From contig JAHDLO010000026.1 of NCBI GenBank assembly GCA_018432235.1, positions 62,001-126,000 of the forward strand: a stretch of 64,000 nt of DNA, written 5' to 3'. Position 1 is the first letter of the stretch. Every line of letters starts with the position of its first letter. The DNA comes from Clostridiaceae bacterium (GTDB taxonomy: Bacteria; Bacillota; Clostridia; Peptostreptococcales; Natronincolaceae). The notes below the pieces were generated by a model, which was not told where the DNA came from, ran no database searches, and saw only the letters and a program-made list of their open reading frames with translations. The position numbers and the translations under genes are program-made. Shown piece by piece: positions 53,152 to 63,037 of this stretch.

Positions 53152-54156
53152 ATGGCAACGTTTATAACTTTAGCATTATTTATTCTTGGTTTGTTGGTAA
53201 TAATTAAAGGTGGTGACTGGTTTGTTGAGGCAGCTGTTTGGATTGCTAAAATAACTGGAATACCCAGTATTTTTATAGGTGCCACCATCGTCAGTGTGGC
53301 CACCACGTTACCTGAGCTTCTTGTATCAACCATAGCAACCAGTCAGCACTATTATGACGTCGCAATGGGAAATGTTGTCGGCTCTTTGGTATGTAACATG
53401 GGTCTTATATTGGGCTTAACGGCCGTAATTTCGCCTATAAAGCTCAGTAAAAAAAGCTTTGCCTTCAAGAGTGGGATTATGCTGCTATGCGGCTTCATTT
53501 TATTATTCTTCGCAACCGATACCCTGATAAGCAGATTTGAAGGTGGGATATTCTTAATAATTTTTGTGATATATATTATTTATAATATTTTGGAGCTTAA
53601 GCTGGGAGGCAACAACAAAGAGAGCCTTGATGGAGAGACTATAAAGTATAGCCGTCGTCATACTGCGGAATACATATTAAAGTTTGTCTTTGGAGCAGTA
53701 TTTATTGTCGTTGGGGCCAGGCTATTGGTTGATAATGGTGTCGCGCTGGCTAAAATCATAGGCATCCCAGAACAAATAGTGAGCCTAACGCTTATTGCTC
53801 TGGGGACCTCATTACCTGAGCTTATAACTGCAATGACGTCAATCGCTAAGGGGCATCATGGGATCTCAGTTGGTAACATAATAGGTGCTAACATTCTTAA
53901 TATGCTGATGGTTGTCGGCACCTGTGCCAGGATCAGCAGCGGAGGCCTTGTTATAAGCTATCAGAATGTTATGCTGGGGGCCACAATTTACAATGTTCCC
54001 CAAACCCTTTATTTAGATCTTCCTGTTTCTCTGGTATTGATGCTTATTTTGGTAATCGGAGGCTCATTAACAGGAAAAATAGGAAGAATGATAGGCTTTT
54101 CAATGCTGGCGATTTATAGCGCATATCTTTTTACACTGGTTAAGCTATTTTTATAG
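53152..54156 (+). CDS. CaCA-family calcium/sodium antiporter
   Basis: 334-residue membrane antiporter of the YrbG type. The two inverted alpha repeats are ATIVSVATTLPELLVSTIAT (about 43-62) and LIALGTSLPELITAMTSIAK (about 206-225), each with the Glu of the ion site. About ten TM segments. The ATG follows AGGGGGATAAT. It interrupts the usual LCP-rsfS order of this region. Confidence 0.92.
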   Translation: MATFITLALFILGLLVIIKGGDWFVEAAVWIAKITGIPSIFIGATIVSVATTLPELLVSTIATSQHYYDVAMGNVVGSLVCNMGLILGLTAVISPIKLSKKSFAFKSGIMLLCGFILLFFATDTLISRFEGGIFLIIFVIYIIYNILELKLGGNNKESLDGETIKYSRRHTAEYILKFVFGAVFIVVGARLLVDNGVALAKIIGIPEQIVSLTLIALGTSLPELITAMTSIAKGHHGISVGNIIGANILNMLMVVGTCARISSGGLVISYQNVMLGATIYNVPQTLYLDLPVSLVLMLILVIGGSLTGKIGRMIGFSMLAIYSAYLFTLVKLFL

Positions 54157-54219
54157 GGGCAGTTTTGATTGCCCTCTAATATAATGTACATAAGCAATAA
54201 AATATAGAGGAGGCAGTTG

Positions 54220-54588
54220 ATGGATAATCAGATTTTAGATTTAGCACAAAGAATAGTTCATTATATAGATGAGAAGAAGGGGGAGAATATAGTCCTACTG
54301 GATTTAAGCAGGATTTCCTCCATTTGTGATTACTTTGTTATTGCCAGCGGTTCATCCTCACGACAGGTTAAGGCAATTATTGATGAGGTTGAGGATAAGC
54401 TGGCCAAGGACCATATTTTCTTTGCTCATAAAGAGGGTTATGATATGGGACGGTGGGTGCTTTTAGATTATGGCGATATTATTGTTCATGTTTTTCATGA
54501 GGAGGAAAGGGCCTTTTATAATATCGAAAGAATTTGGAAGGATGCAGCAATTATAAATATTGACAAAATTGTCAATAGTAATATATAA
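54220..54588 (+). CDS. rsfS: Ribosomal silencing factor
   Basis: 122-residue RsfS (Iojap) protein that binds uL14 on the large subunit and blocks subunit joining. Motifs CDYFVIASGSSSRQVKAI and DYGDIIVHVFHEEERAFYNI are diagnostic. ATG 54220 has AGAGGAGG six bases upstream; the TTG just before it is too close. Its 3' end contains the promoter for the leuS leader. Confidence 0.95.
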   Translation: MDNQILDLAQRIVHYIDEKKGENIVLLDLSRISSICDYFVIASGSSSRQVKAIIDEVEDKLAKDHIFFAHKEGYDMGRWVLLDYGDIIVHVFHEEERAFYNIERIWKDAAIINIDKIVNSNI

Positions 54589-54589
54589 T
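54560..54589 (+). promoter_or_regulatory. Promoter of the leuS T-box transcript
   Basis: TTGACA (54560-54565) and TATAAT (54584-54589) with an 18-bp spacer lie inside the 3' end of rsfS, overlapping its stop codon, and about 35 bases before the T-box leader. Confidence 0.75.
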
Positions 54590-54624
54590 TTATATAATTT
54601 AAAAAAATTGTATATCATGGCTAT

Positions 54625-54815
54625 AGGGAGTAGTAAGCAAGGGATTTTTTAAGAGAGTCGATGGTTGGTGGAAATCGATAAAATGGATTGCTGAACTTGC
54701 CTGTGAAATATAGCTGGGATGGATTCCTATATCAACCGTTAAAGTGGACTTTCTTGTCAATTAGGGTGGTACCGCGGGTGTATGCTCGTCCCTAAGTGAC
54801 TTGAAGGTTTTTTTA
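54625..54815 (+). promoter_or_regulatory. Leucine T-box riboswitch of leuS
   Basis: The leader contains the invariant T-box AGGGTGGTACCGCG (54763-54776) and the partner CGTCCCT (54787-54793) that closes the antiterminator. Stem I shows GCAAG (54637-54641) opposite CTTGC and an AAGAGAG AG-box. A CTT codon (54696-54698, in GAACTTGCC) is the likely leucine specifier. A T tract (54808-54814) follows, but I could not find a convincing competing terminator stem. It precedes leuS by 50 bases. Confidence 0.9.
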
Positions 54816-54861
54816 TTTTAAAAAAACAGTATTGGTGTACGAGATCGAGGAGGAGGATTTT

Positions 54862-57324
54862 ATGGCAAATTACAATCATAAAGAGGTTGAAAAAAAATGG
54901 CAGAGGCAATGGGAAGAAAGTGATGCCTTTGCAACCTTTGAAGATGATAAACCAAAGTACTATGTGCTTGAGATGTTCCCATATCCTTCAGGGAAGATAC
55001 ATATGGGACATGTCAGAAACTATTCGATAGGAGATGTCATAGCTCGATTCAAAAAGATGAAGGGCTATAGCGTACTACATCCTATGGGATGGGATGCCTT
55101 CGGATTGCCGGCTGAAAATGCGGCTATCAAGCATGGTATACATCCTGATATCTGGACGAAGAAGAACATTGAGGAAATGAAGGATCAGTTAAATCTTTTA
55201 GGTATTAGCTATGATTGGAACCGAGAGGTAGCCACCTGCAGTCCCGACTATTATAAATGGACTCAATGGCTTTTCCTAAAGTTCTATGAAAAGGGCTTGG
55301 CCTATAAGAAGGAATCCAGAGTTAACTGGTGCCCCTCCTGTGAGACAGTGCTTGCCAATGAGCAGGTGGTTGGCGGCCTTTGTGAGCGCTGTGATAGCAA
55401 GGTAGGCAAAAAGCTCCTAAACCAATGGTATTTTAAGATTACCGATTATGCTGAAACCTTGCTGGAGGATATTGAAAAGCTGGAGGGCTGGCCTGAAAAG
55501 GTTAAAATCATGCAAAGGAACTGGATCGGCAAGAGCAAGGGTGCTGAGATTGATTTTGAAATTGCCGATTCTGATAAAAAGCTTAAGGTATTTACCACCA
55601 GACCTGACACCATTTTTGGTGCCACATACATGGTGCTGGCTCCTGAGCATCCATATGTGGAGGCCTTTGTTAAGGGAACCGAATATGAGACTCCGGTAAA
55701 TACACTGGTAACCAAGCTTCAGCATATGTCGGATATAGAAAGAACCTCTACAGAAATTGAAAAGGAAGGACTCTTTATCGGTAAATATTGCATCAACCCG
55801 CTTTCCGGTGAGAGAATACCGATTTATATCGCAAACTATGTATTAATTGACTATGGCACTGGAGCGATAATGGCGGTTCCGGCCCACGACCAAAGAGATT
55901 TAGATTTTGCACAGAAATACAACATTAAGGTTACACCAGTTATACAACCTGTTGATGATGAGCTGAATATCGAAAAGGAAGCCTATGATGGGGATGGCGT
56001 AATGATTAACTCTCATCAGTTCAATGGCATATCCAACCAAGAGGCCTATGATGCAATCGTCAATGCTCTGGAGGCCAAGGGTGTAGGCAAGGGTACCATT
56101 AACTACCGTCTTAGAGATTGGCTGCTTTCAAGGCAAAGATATTGGGGAACGCCAATTCCAATTATAAATTGTGAGGATTGTGGTGCTGTGCCGGTTCCGG
56201 AGGAGGAATTACCGCTTGAGCTTCCGATAGATGTTCAATTTACAGGAAAGGGACTTTCACCTTTAACCACCAGTAAATCCTTTATGGAAGCTAAATGTCC
56301 TAAATGTGGTAAAATGGGAACAAGAGAAACCGACACAATGGATACCTTTGTAGATTCTTCCTGGTATTTCTTGAGATATACAGATGCTAAAAACAGTGAA
56401 GCGGTATTTGATAAGGCTAAGGCAAATTATTGGATGCCTATTGACCAATACATCGGCGGCGTAGAGCATGCGATTTTACATCTTCTCTATGCCAGATTCT
56501 TTACCAAGGTAATTAAGGATCTTGAGCTGGTGGATATATCAGAGCCCTTCAAAAATCTGCTAACCCAGGGAATGGTGCTTAAGGATGGCGCTAAGATGTC
56601 AAAGTCAAAGGGCAATGTTGTAAGCCCTGAGGAAATCATTGAAAAGTATGGCGCTGATACGGCAAGGCTATTTGTGCTATTTGCTGCGCCTCCTGAAAGG
56701 GATTTAGAGTGGAGTGACCAGGGCGTTGAAGGCTGCTATAGATTCCTGAATCGTGTTTGGCGTCTTGTTGAGGAGGCTATAGAAAATGATTATTTTAATA
56801 AGACATCGAATGAAGCCTCTAAGGATGACAAAAATATAAAATACATGATTCACAACACCATTAAAAGGGTATCAGAGGATGTAGAGGATCGATTCAACTT
56901 CAATACTGCCATCAGTGCTGTTATGGAGCTGGTTAACGACCTTTACAAATATAAGGAGGCCAACAGAGACAGCTTTAATGGACCATTGTTCAAGGAAGCA
57001 ATATCCAGTATCATTGTCCTTCTATCACCCTTTGCACCTCATATGACAGAGGAGCTATGGCAAATGCTGGGTAATAAGGGTCTTGTGTATGATGAAGCCT
57101 GGCCCCAGTATGATCCACAGGCAATTGTAAAGGATGAGGTTGAAATAGTTATTCAGGTTAATGGCAAGCTAAGGGATAAGATGATGGTTTCTGCCTCTGT
57201 ATCAGCAGATGAGCTGGAGGCTATAGTAATGGCGAATGATAAGATTAAAGCTGTGTTGGAGGGAACTACTATTGTAAAGGTAGTAAAGGTTCCTAAGAAG
57301 CTGGTAAATTTCGTAGTAAAGTAG
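54862..57324 (+). CDS. leuS: Leucyl-tRNA synthetase
   Basis: Class I synthetase of 820 residues, normal for bacterial LeuRS. ATG 54862 is preceded by GAGGAGGAGG; the GTG 30 bases earlier is not needed. Signature [13 protein letters not shown] (HIGH), the CP1 editing domain with [20 protein letters not shown], a zinc-like [13 protein letters not shown] segment, and [10 protein letters not shown] (about residue 577) are present, with the anticodon-binding domain at the end. Confidence 0.97.
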   Translation: MANYNHKEVEKKWQRQWEESDAFATFEDDKPKYYVLEMFPYPSGKIHMGHVRNYSIGDVIARFKKMKGYSVLHPMGWDAFGLPAENAAIKHGIHPDIWTKKNIEEMKDQLNLLGISYDWNREVATCSPDYYKWTQWLFLKFYEKGLAYKKESRVNWCPSCETVLANEQVVGGLCERCDSKVGKKLLNQWYFKITDYAETLLEDIEKLEGWPEKVKIMQRNWIGKSKGAEIDFEIADSDKKLKVFTTRPDTIFGATYMVLAPEHPYVEAFVKGTEYETPVNTLVTKLQHMSDIERTSTEIEKEGLFIGKYCINPLSGERIPIYIANYVLIDYGTGAIMAVPAHDQRDLDFAQKYNIKVTPVIQPVDDELNIEKEAYDGDGVMINSHQFNGISNQEAYDAIVNALEAKGVGKGTINYRLRDWLLSRQRYWGTPIPIINCEDCGAVPVPEEELPLELPIDVQFTGKGLSPLTTSKSFMEAKCPKCGKMGTRETDTMDTFVDSSWYFLRYTDAKNSEAVFDKAKANYWMPIDQYIGGVEHAILHLLYARFFTKVIKDLELVDISEPFKNLLTQGMVLKDGAKMSKSKGNVVSPEEIIEKYGADTARLFVLFAAPPERDLEWSDQGVEGCYRFLNRVWRLVEEAIENDYFNKTSNEASKDDKNIKYMIHNTIKRVSEDVEDRFNFNTAISAVMELVNDLYKYKEANRDSFNGPLFKEAISSIIVLLSPFAPHMTEELWQMLGNKGLVYDEAWPQYDPQAIVKDEVEIVIQVNGKLRDKMMVSASVSADELEAIVMANDKIKAVLEGTTIVKVVKVPKKLVNFVVK

Positions 57325-57335
57325 GGGAGATAATT

Positions 57336-57983
57336 ATGGGGAAAAACTTGCATCCAATATTAACGAGCATGATTCCAATGGTGGAAGGTATTGCAAAGAC
57401 CTTAGGGAAGAATTGTGAGGTTGTATTACATGAGATCAGTGATTCAAAGAAATCTATCGTAGCGATTTCTAACGGTCATGTGACAGGCAGAAGCGTAGGC
57501 AGTCCAATGCTGGACGTAGGTGTAAAGGCTATACGTAAGGGTAATGATGCCGACAACATATTGAACTATAGAAATAAGAGCTCCGACGGCAGAGTATTAA
57601 AGTCCTCAACCATGTTTATCAAGGATGAGGCGGGGGAAATAATCGGCTGCCTATGCTTAAACATTGACATTTCTGAATTGATCGTATCTCAAAAGGCCTT
57701 AGAGGAGCTTACTCAAACCGACATAAAGGGAGAAATAAACCTGGGTGATTTCCCCGTAAACAGCGTAAATGACGTTTTGATGAACATAGTTACCGATACC
57801 CTTGAGCATTATGGCAAGCCTGTTGCCTATATGAACAAGGAAGAGAAGGTAAATATTGTTAAGAAGCTGGACGATCAAGGTGCCTTCCTAATCAAGGGAG
57901 CCATCGATTATGTAGCTAAAATTTTATGTGTATCAAGATACACAATTTATAACTATCTCGATGAAATAAGAGTAAACGGTTAG
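57336..57983 (+). CDS. YheO-like PAS/HTH transcriptional regulator
   Basis: 215 residues. An N-terminal PAS_6/YheO domain (about 5-120; NCEVVLHEISDSKKSIVAIS and GRVLKSSTMFIKDEAGEIIG) and a C-terminal YheO-type HTH (about 160-213; AIDYVAKILCVSRYTIYNYL). The ATG follows AGGGGAGA, 11 bp after leuS. It is followed 12 bp later by ridA, the recurrent YheO-RidA pairing, and likely regulates it. Confidence 0.9.
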   Translation: MGKNLHPILTSMIPMVEGIAKTLGKNCEVVLHEISDSKKSIVAISNGHVTGRSVGSPMLDVGVKAIRKGNDADNILNYRNKSSDGRVLKSSTMFIKDEAGEIIGCLCLNIDISELIVSQKALEELTQTDIKGEINLGDFPVNSVNDVLMNIVTDTLEHYGKPVAYMNKEEKVNIVKKLDDQGAFLIKGAIDYVAKILCVSRYTIYNYLDEIRVNG

Positions 57984-57995
57984 GAGGACTTTATA

Positions 57996-58376
57996 ATGAA
58001 AAATGTAATTAACACAGCTAAAGCACCGGCAGCCATTGGGCCATATTCACAGGCTATTAAAGCTGGCAACACCCTCTATATTTCAGGGCAGATTCCCTTT
58101 GTGCCAGAGACCATGCAGCTGGTGTCTGAGGACATAAAGGAGCAAACCAAGCAATGTCTGGAAAACCTTAAGGCTATTCTTGAGGAGGCAGGCTTGAGCT
58201 TAAATGATGTAGTAAAAACAGGTGTATTCATTAAAGACATGAATGAGTTTGCCGCCATTAATGAGGTTTATGCGTCATACTTCACCGACAACAAGCCAGC
58301 AAGGGCGTGTGTAGAGGTGGCAAGGCTGCCAAAGGACGTTCGTGTCGAAATCGAGGCAATAGCAGTAGCAGAGTAA
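57996..58376 (+). CDS. ridA: RidA family 2-iminopropanoate deaminase
   Basis: 126-residue trimeric deaminase that hydrolyses reactive enamines/imines (2-aminoacrylate) made by PLP enzymes. Family blocks: [40 protein letters not shown] and the active-site Arg in [13 protein letters not shown] (about residue 103). The ATG follows TTAGGAGG. Its occurrence close to the Cys/Met PLP enzymes fits that protective role. Confidence 0.95.
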   Translation: MKNVINTAKAPAAIGPYSQAIKAGNTLYISGQIPFVPETMQLVSEDIKEQTKQCLENLKAILEEAGLSLNDVVKTGVFIKDMNEFAAINEVYASYFTDNKPARACVEVARLPKDVRVEIEAIAVAE

Positions 58377-58390
58377 TAAAGCATATAAAA

Positions 58391-58421
58391 AGAGCCGAGA
58401 ATTAGAATTCGGCTCATTTTT
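58391..58421 (+). terminator. Intrinsic terminator after ridA
   Basis: GAGCCGA (58392-58398) and TCGGCTC (58409-58415) form the core stem, extended by AATT pairs, followed by ATTTTTAT. Confidence 0.85.
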
Positions 58422-58516
58422 ATATAATAACACCTAGAAGGCAGAAACAACCGTATCTTTATAGCTGGAGAAAAACAGCTTTTCTAAAAAAGCCACGGTA
58501 TCATCTAAAAAAACTA

Positions 58517-58545
58517 TTGACATATAAAGGCTGCTGAAATACAAT
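58517..58545 (+). promoter_or_regulatory. Promoter of the SAM-riboswitch operon
   Basis: TTGACA (58517-58522) and TACAAT (58540-58545) with a 17-bp spacer lie 47 bases upstream of the riboswitch. Confidence 0.8.
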
Positions 58546-58591
58546 TAAGCAAATGGAATTGCATGAACTATCAAAAAATTCAATAGATATA

Positions 58592-58694
58592 CTCTTATTG
58601 AGAGTGGTGGAGGGACTAGGCCCTATGAAACCCAGCAACCAGTACAGCTATGTACATGGTGCTAATTCCTACAGTGTAAGCTGAAAGATAAGAA
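58592..58694 (+). promoter_or_regulatory. SAM-I riboswitch (S-box)
   Basis: The S-box core is clear: P1 arm CTCTTAT, GAGAGTGGTGGAGGGACTAG, GCCCTATGAAACCCAGCAACC, then GGTGCTAATTCC and the closing GAAAGATAAGA (P1 3' arm). All conserved SAM-binding blocks are present in order. With SAM bound, the following terminator would form and the Cys/Met genes would be shut off. Confidence 0.95.
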
Positions 58695-58699
58695 CCCAC

Positions 58700-58731
58700 A
58701 AAGCTCTTTACTTTCGTGAAGGGCTTTTTTT
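58700..58731 (+). terminator. Riboswitch-controlled terminator
   Basis: AAAGCTCTTTAC and GTGAAGGGCTTT form a 12-bp stem (two G-U pairs) with a 4-nt loop and run into seven or more Ts, directly after the S-box aptamer. The following 210 bases to 58944 show no other gene. Confidence 0.9.
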
Positions 58732-58944
58732 AATGAGGAAATTGCATAATAAAGATGAGTTGCATGCGTATAAAAATAAAAAGCTTTCTGCTTAGTGTCC
58801 TACGGCTGATTTGTTATATTAAATGCTTATTAGCCCTAGAAATGGGCGATAAACCTTGAACTTTGTATAAGCTAGCATACATGTACACTCCCATGGTAAT
58901 ATGCAAATTTCTCACTATATTCTTACATATAAGGAGGAGACGCT

Positions 58945-60135
58945 ATGAAATTTGATTTTGACACCAAGGTTAGCCGGGAAAACACCTATTCCGTAAAATG
59001 GGATACCGAAAAAATGCAAGGGGGTAAGGAAATATTACCCATGTGGATAGCGGATATGGATTTTGAAACTGTGCCACAGATAAAGGAGGCAATTGCCAAT
59101 AGAGCTAAGCATGGGATTTATGGCTACACACAGAGGGGTAAGGGCTATTATGAGGCAATAATTGATTGGAATAGAAAAAGACATAATTGGCAGCTGGAGG
59201 GGGAATGGATAACCCACAGTCTAGGGGTTGTCAACGCATTGTTTACAGCAATAAGAGCCTTTACCAGCGTTGGAGACGGTGTATTGGTACAGCCGCCTGT
59301 ATATCATCCCTTCTATAGAGCAATCAAATACACGGATCGGCAGCTATACCTAAATCCGCTAAAGCTTACGGAGAAGGGCTATGAAATTGATTTTGTGGAT
59401 TTTGAAGATAAGCTTCGTAGCGGCAGGGTTAAGCTATTTATGCTATGTAATCCTCACAATCCTGTAGGCAGAGTATTTACCAAAGAGGAGCTGACATTGA
59501 TGGGGGATTTATGCCTTAAATACAAGGTCCTTGTGGTGTCGGATGAAATCCACTCTGACCTTATATATAGGCCCCATAGCCATACGCCCTTGGCAGCCAT
59601 ATCGAAGGGATTTCAGGAAAATTCGATAACCTGCACAGCACCAAGCAAAACCTTTAATTTAGCGGGTCTGGCCACCTCCAATATCATCATACCAAATCCG
59701 GAGCTAAGGCAACGCTATAATTGGGCCAATGATGTGGCGGATATTAATCCCTATAATATCTTTGGTGCCATCGCCTGCGAGGCTGCCTATAGGCATGGGG
59801 AGGAATGGCTGGAGGCGTTACTGCAGTACTTGAGTGAAAACAAAGATTATGCCGTCGATTTTATCGAAAAAAATATCCCGGAAATAAGCGTCGTTAGGCC
59901 GGAGGGGACCTATTTCCTATGGTTGGATTTCAGTAGATTGGGATTAAGCAAGGAGGCTTTGGAGCGCTTTTTATTGGATCAAGCAGGCCTGTGGCTAAAT
60001 CAAGGTCATATATTTGGCAGTGAGGGGGAGGGCTTTGCACGTATGAATTTTGCCTGTCCCAAATCGATATTAGAGGAAGCTCTCCATAGGTTGAAGGCAG
60101 CCATAGCGGAGTTCCTTATACATTCATTTAAATAG
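58945..60135 (+). CDS. MalY/PatB-type cystathionine beta-lyase
   Basis: PLP-dependent fold type I aminotransferase-like C-S lyase, 396 residues. N-terminal WDTEKMQGGKEILPMWIADM is typical of MalY/PatB. PLP Lys lies in APSKTFNLAGLATS (about residue 233), and HNPVGRVFTKEELTLMGDLC and VVSDEIHSDLIY are family blocks. It converts cystathionine to homocysteine, pyruvate and ammonia. It is first under the SAM riboswitch; the start follows AAGGAGGAG. Confidence 0.92.
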   Translation: MKFDFDTKVSRENTYSVKWDTEKMQGGKEILPMWIADMDFETVPQIKEAIANRAKHGIYGYTQRGKGYYEAIIDWNRKRHNWQLEGEWITHSLGVVNALFTAIRAFTSVGDGVLVQPPVYHPFYRAIKYTDRQLYLNPLKLTEKGYEIDFVDFEDKLRSGRVKLFMLCNPHNPVGRVFTKEELTLMGDLCLKYKVLVVSDEIHSDLIYRPHSHTPLAAISKGFQENSITCTAPSKTFNLAGLATSNIIIPNPELRQRYNWANDVADINPYNIFGAIACEAAYRHGEEWLEALLQYLSENKDYAVDFIEKNIPEISVVRPEGTYFLWLDFSRLGLSKEALERFLLDQAGLWLNQGHIFGSEGEGFARMNFACPKSILEEALHRLKAAIAEFLIHSFK

Positions 60136-60147
60136 GGGGTTTTGAAC

Positions 60148-61296
60148 ATGAAATTAGAATTTGATACGAAGCTGGTGCATGGTGATTTAAGCTTTGATGA
60201 AGCGACAGGGGCCATAAGCTATCCCATATATCAAAGCGCCACCTTTAAGCATAGGGGCTTCAAGCAGTCAACCGGCTTTGATTATTCAAGGGAGGATAAT
60301 CCCACCAGACAGAAGCTGGAGAACACCATAGCAGTTTTAGAGGGGGCAGAGGCGGGCTTTGCTTTTTCCACTGGCATGGCTGCTGTAGCCAACGTATTGC
60401 AGCTGTTTTCAACTGGTGACCATTTGATCATATCCAATGATTTATACGGGGGCAGCTACAGACTATTTGAGGAGCTTTTGCATAAGCAATATCGATTAGA
60501 GTTTACCTATGTTGATACCCGAAGCCTGGAGGGAATTGAGGCTGCCATCAAGGAAAATACTAAAGGGATATTTATCGAAACCCCAACAAATCCCATGATG
60601 CGGGTTAGTGATATTAGGAAAATAGCAGAGATTTCAAAATCACGGGGGCTATTGCTCATCGTAGACAATACATTTTTGACACCATATTTTCAAAAACCCC
60701 TTGAGCTGGGGGCGGATATTGTCCTCCATAGCGGTACAAAGTTTTTGGGGGGCCATAATGATACCCTAGCAGGCTTTGTTGCTGTTAGAGCTGGAGAGCA
60801 GCTGTCGGAAAGGATGAAGCTAATACAAAAAACCGTAGGCGGGGTACTTTCCCCCTTTGATAGCTGGCTTTTACTGAGGGGCATCAAGACCTTGGGTATC
60901 CGGATGGAAAGGCAGCAGGAAAACGCCTTTAAAATCGCTGCATGGCTGAAGGCTAACAATAAGATAGCTGAGGTATACTATCCCGGCTTAGCCTCCCACG
61001 AGGGCCATGGCATTTGTAAGTCTCAGGCCAGTGGCTTTGGCTCTATGATTTCCTTTTCTGTAAAGGATGCTGAGATTATACCACAAATATTAGAGGGGGT
61101 TAAGGTGATTTCCTTTGCCGAGAGTCTGGGTGGGGTTGAGAGTCTAATAACCTACCCTTTGGTTCAGACTCATGCAGCGATACCGAAGGCGATTTTAGAT
61201 GAACTTGGGGTAAATGAAAGGCTGCTGAGGCTTTCGGTAGGGATCGAGGATGTAAAGGACCTTATTGAAGACCTGGATAAAGCTATAGGGAAATAA
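60148..61296 (+). CDS. Cys/Met-metabolism PLP enzyme (cystathionine lyase/synthase)
   Basis: Trans-sulfuration enzyme of 382 residues. ATG 60148 with AGGGGG eight bases upstream is preferred to the earlier TTG. PLP Lys in LHSGTKFLGGHND (about residue 194); FDYSREDNPTRQKLENTIAV and ETPTNPMMRVSDI are family blocks. Sequence alone does not separate cystathionine gamma-synthase, beta-lyase and gamma-lyase; with the MalY-type gene beside it, a gamma-synthase or gamma-lyase role would complete a trans-sulfuration route. Second gene of the SAM operon. Confidence 0.92.
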   Translation: MKLEFDTKLVHGDLSFDEATGAISYPIYQSATFKHRGFKQSTGFDYSREDNPTRQKLENTIAVLEGAEAGFAFSTGMAAVANVLQLFSTGDHLIISNDLYGGSYRLFEELLHKQYRLEFTYVDTRSLEGIEAAIKENTKGIFIETPTNPMMRVSDIRKIAEISKSRGLLLIVDNTFLTPYFQKPLELGADIVLHSGTKFLGGHNDTLAGFVAVRAGEQLSERMKLIQKTVGGVLSPFDSWLLLRGIKTLGIRMERQQENAFKIAAWLKANNKIAEVYYPGLASHEGHGICKSQASGFGSMISFSVKDAEIIPQILEGVKVISFAESLGGVESLITYPLVQTHAAIPKAILDELGVNERLLRLSVGIEDVKDLIEDLDKAIGK

Positions 61297-61312
61297 GTGA
61301 TTTTTAGGCTGC

Positions 61313-61341
61313 TTGACAAAATTTTTATGGATGCATATACT
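61313..61341 (+). promoter_or_regulatory. Internal promoter for the Rrf2 gene
   Basis: TTGACA (61313-61318) and TATACT (61336-61341) with a 17-bp spacer lie just after the upstream stop codon and 33 bases before the Rrf2 start. Confidence 0.75.
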
Positions 61342-61374
61342 AAGGATGGTATCTATAAAAAGGAGTTGAGTAGC

Positions 61375-61812
61375 TTGAAAATATCAACTAAGGGAAGATA
61401 TGGGCTGATGGCGGTAATTTACCTAGCCACCCATTATGAAAGCGGACATATACCGTTAAATATTATTGCAGAAAATCAGGGCTTGTCCTCCAATTATTTA
61501 GAGCATATATTCTCAGGGCTAAAGAAGGCTGGGATAGTTAAAAGTGTTAAGGGGGCCCAAGGGGGCTACATATTAGCAGAAAAACCTGCCTTAATTTCCG
61601 CGGGGAAGGTGCTAAGGGCACTGGAGGGAGACTTATCAGTGGTGGGTGAAGGTGACACTGCGGATGCTAAAAGCATAGAGGCAAGCCTCAGGGTATGCCT
61701 GTGGAATAAATTGGATGATGCAATTAGAGATATCGTGGACAATATATCTATTGAGGACATATTGCTGCATTATATCACTGCCGGACAAGACGGTCTTATG
61801 TTTCATATATAG
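61375..61812 (+). CDS. Rrf2-family regulator (CymR-like)
   Basis: 145-residue Rrf2 winged-HTH protein. The start is TTG 61375, giving MKISTKGRYGLMAVIYLATH, with AAGGAG nine bases upstream; an in-frame GTG at 61297 would add 26 residues with no ribosome site. Recognition helix NQGLSSNYLEHIFSGLKKAG and wing GAQGGYILA are typical. Only one Cys is seen in the C-terminal half, so it lacks the Fe-S trio of IscR and is closer to CymR, which represses cysteine genes with CysK. Confidence 0.9.
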   Translation: MKISTKGRYGLMAVIYLATHYESGHIPLNIIAENQGLSSNYLEHIFSGLKKAGIVKSVKGAQGGYILAEKPALISAGKVLRALEGDLSVVGEGDTADAKSIEASLRVCLWNKLDDAIRDIVDNISIEDILLHYITAGQDGLMFHI

Positions 61813-61910
61813 CAGCTTGTTCACATAATTTTGAGCTTCGGAACCTGTCTTTTCTATTCAATCAAGGGCAAGCTTATAAAAATTATATTAAGAAAATTTT
61901 GCAAAAAGTA

Positions 61911-61938
61911 TTGACAAATGATATAAAAAGCATATGAT
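61911..61938 (+). promoter_or_regulatory. cysK promoter
   Basis: TTGACA (61911-61916) and TATGAT (61933-61938) with a 16-bp spacer, 66 bases before the cysK start. Confidence 0.7.
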
Positions 61939-61956
61939 ATAAATATACCATAAAAA

Positions 61957-61973
61957 CCTACAAAACAGGTAGG
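61957..61973 (+). promoter_or_regulatory. Candidate Rrf2/CymR operator before cysK
   Basis: CCTAC (61957-61961) and GTAGG (61969-61973) form an inverted repeat just downstream of the expected cysK transcription start, where a repressor would block the polymerase. It could also be a small mRNA hairpin. Confidence 0.45.
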
Positions 61974-62004
61974 AAAAGTATGAAATATATGAGGAGGTAG
62001 AATC

Positions 62005-62943
62005 ATGAGCAAAATTGCAAAAAACCTAACGGAGCTAATCGGAAACACACCCTTACTGGAGCTTGAGAATTACAATAAAGCAGCTGGCCTAGAGGCAAGC
62101 CTTGTTGCAAAGCTGGAGAGCTTTAACCCTGCCAGCAGTGTGAAGGATAGAATTGGCTATGCCATGATTAAAGATGCAGAAGAGAAGGGTCTAATTACAA
62201 AGGATACGACAATCATCGAACCCACCAGCGGTAATACTGGTATAGCTCTAGCCTACGTTGCGGCTGCAAAGGGATATAAGCTAGTATTAACTATGCCGGA
62301 CACCATGAGTATAGAGAGAAGAAATCTTTTAAGTGCATTAGGGGCTGAGCTGGTGCTTACTCCCGGAGCTGAAGGCATGAAGGGTGCCATCAGAAGAGCG
62401 GAGGAGCTGGCAGAGGAGCTTGAGGGACCAACCTTTATACCACAGCAATTTAACAATCCTGCAAATCCTGAGATACATAGGAAAACTACTGCTGAAGAAA
62501 TCTGGAGAGATACTGACGGCAAAGTAGATATCTTTGTAGCAGGTGTAGGCACAGGTGGAACCGTAACCGGGGTAGGTGAGGTTCTAAAGGAAAAAAATCC
62601 AAATATCAAGATAATTGCAGTGGAGCCAGTGGATTCCCCAGTGCTGTCTGGCGGTAATCCTGGACCCCATAAGATCCAGGGCATAGGCGCAGGCTTTGTG
62701 CCCAGTGTATTAAATACCGGAATTATAGATGAAATTTTTAAGGTAGCCAATGAAGATGCCTTTGCTGTCTCAAGAAAGCTGGCCAAATCCGAAGGTCTGC
62801 TGGTGGGTATCTCTTCAGGCGCTGCTGCTTATGCTGCAACAGAAATAGCTAAGAGAGCAGAGAATAAGGGTAAGCTGATAGTCGTTGTGTTCCCAGATAC
62901 AGGCGAAAGATATTTATCTACAGTGTTGTATCAAGAGGCTTAA
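62005..62943 (+). CDS. cysK: Cysteine synthase A
   Basis: O-acetylserine sulfhydrylase, 312 residues. PLP Lys in [15 protein letters not shown] (about residue 44), substrate loop [13 protein letters not shown], the PLP phosphate loop [15 protein letters not shown], and the C-terminal SSGAAAYAA. The ATG follows GAGGAGGTAG. It is a separate unit just downstream of the Rrf2 gene and likely under its control; CysK often forms a complex with CymR. Confidence 0.96.
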   Translation: MSKIAKNLTELIGNTPLLELENYNKAAGLEASLVAKLESFNPASSVKDRIGYAMIKDAEEKGLITKDTTIIEPTSGNTGIALAYVAAAKGYKLVLTMPDTMSIERRNLLSALGAELVLTPGAEGMKGAIRRAEELAEELEGPTFIPQQFNNPANPEIHRKTTAEEIWRDTDGKVDIFVAGVGTGGTVTGVGEVLKEKNPNIKIIAVEPVDSPVLSGGNPGPHKIQGIGAGFVPSVLNTGIIDEIFKVANEDAFAVSRKLAKSEGLLVGISSGAAAYAATEIAKRAENKGKLIVVVFPDTGERYLSTVLYQEA

Positions 62944-63037
62944 ATCAAACAACAGAGCAAAAGGGACTCTGCCGTTGCTAATGAAATACAAAGTGGCTGT
63001 CATTGAACCGTCCTTGTAAATCGTATACCAAAAGGTT

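Noticed and set aside
54154..54185. Terminator after the Ca/Na antiporter gene
   Set aside because: GGGGCA/TGCCCT hairpin present but without a T tract.
62253..62786. 177-residue minus-strand open frame inside cysK
   Set aside because: The plus strand encodes a canonical cysteine synthase; the minus frame is low-complexity Ser/Pro/Ala.
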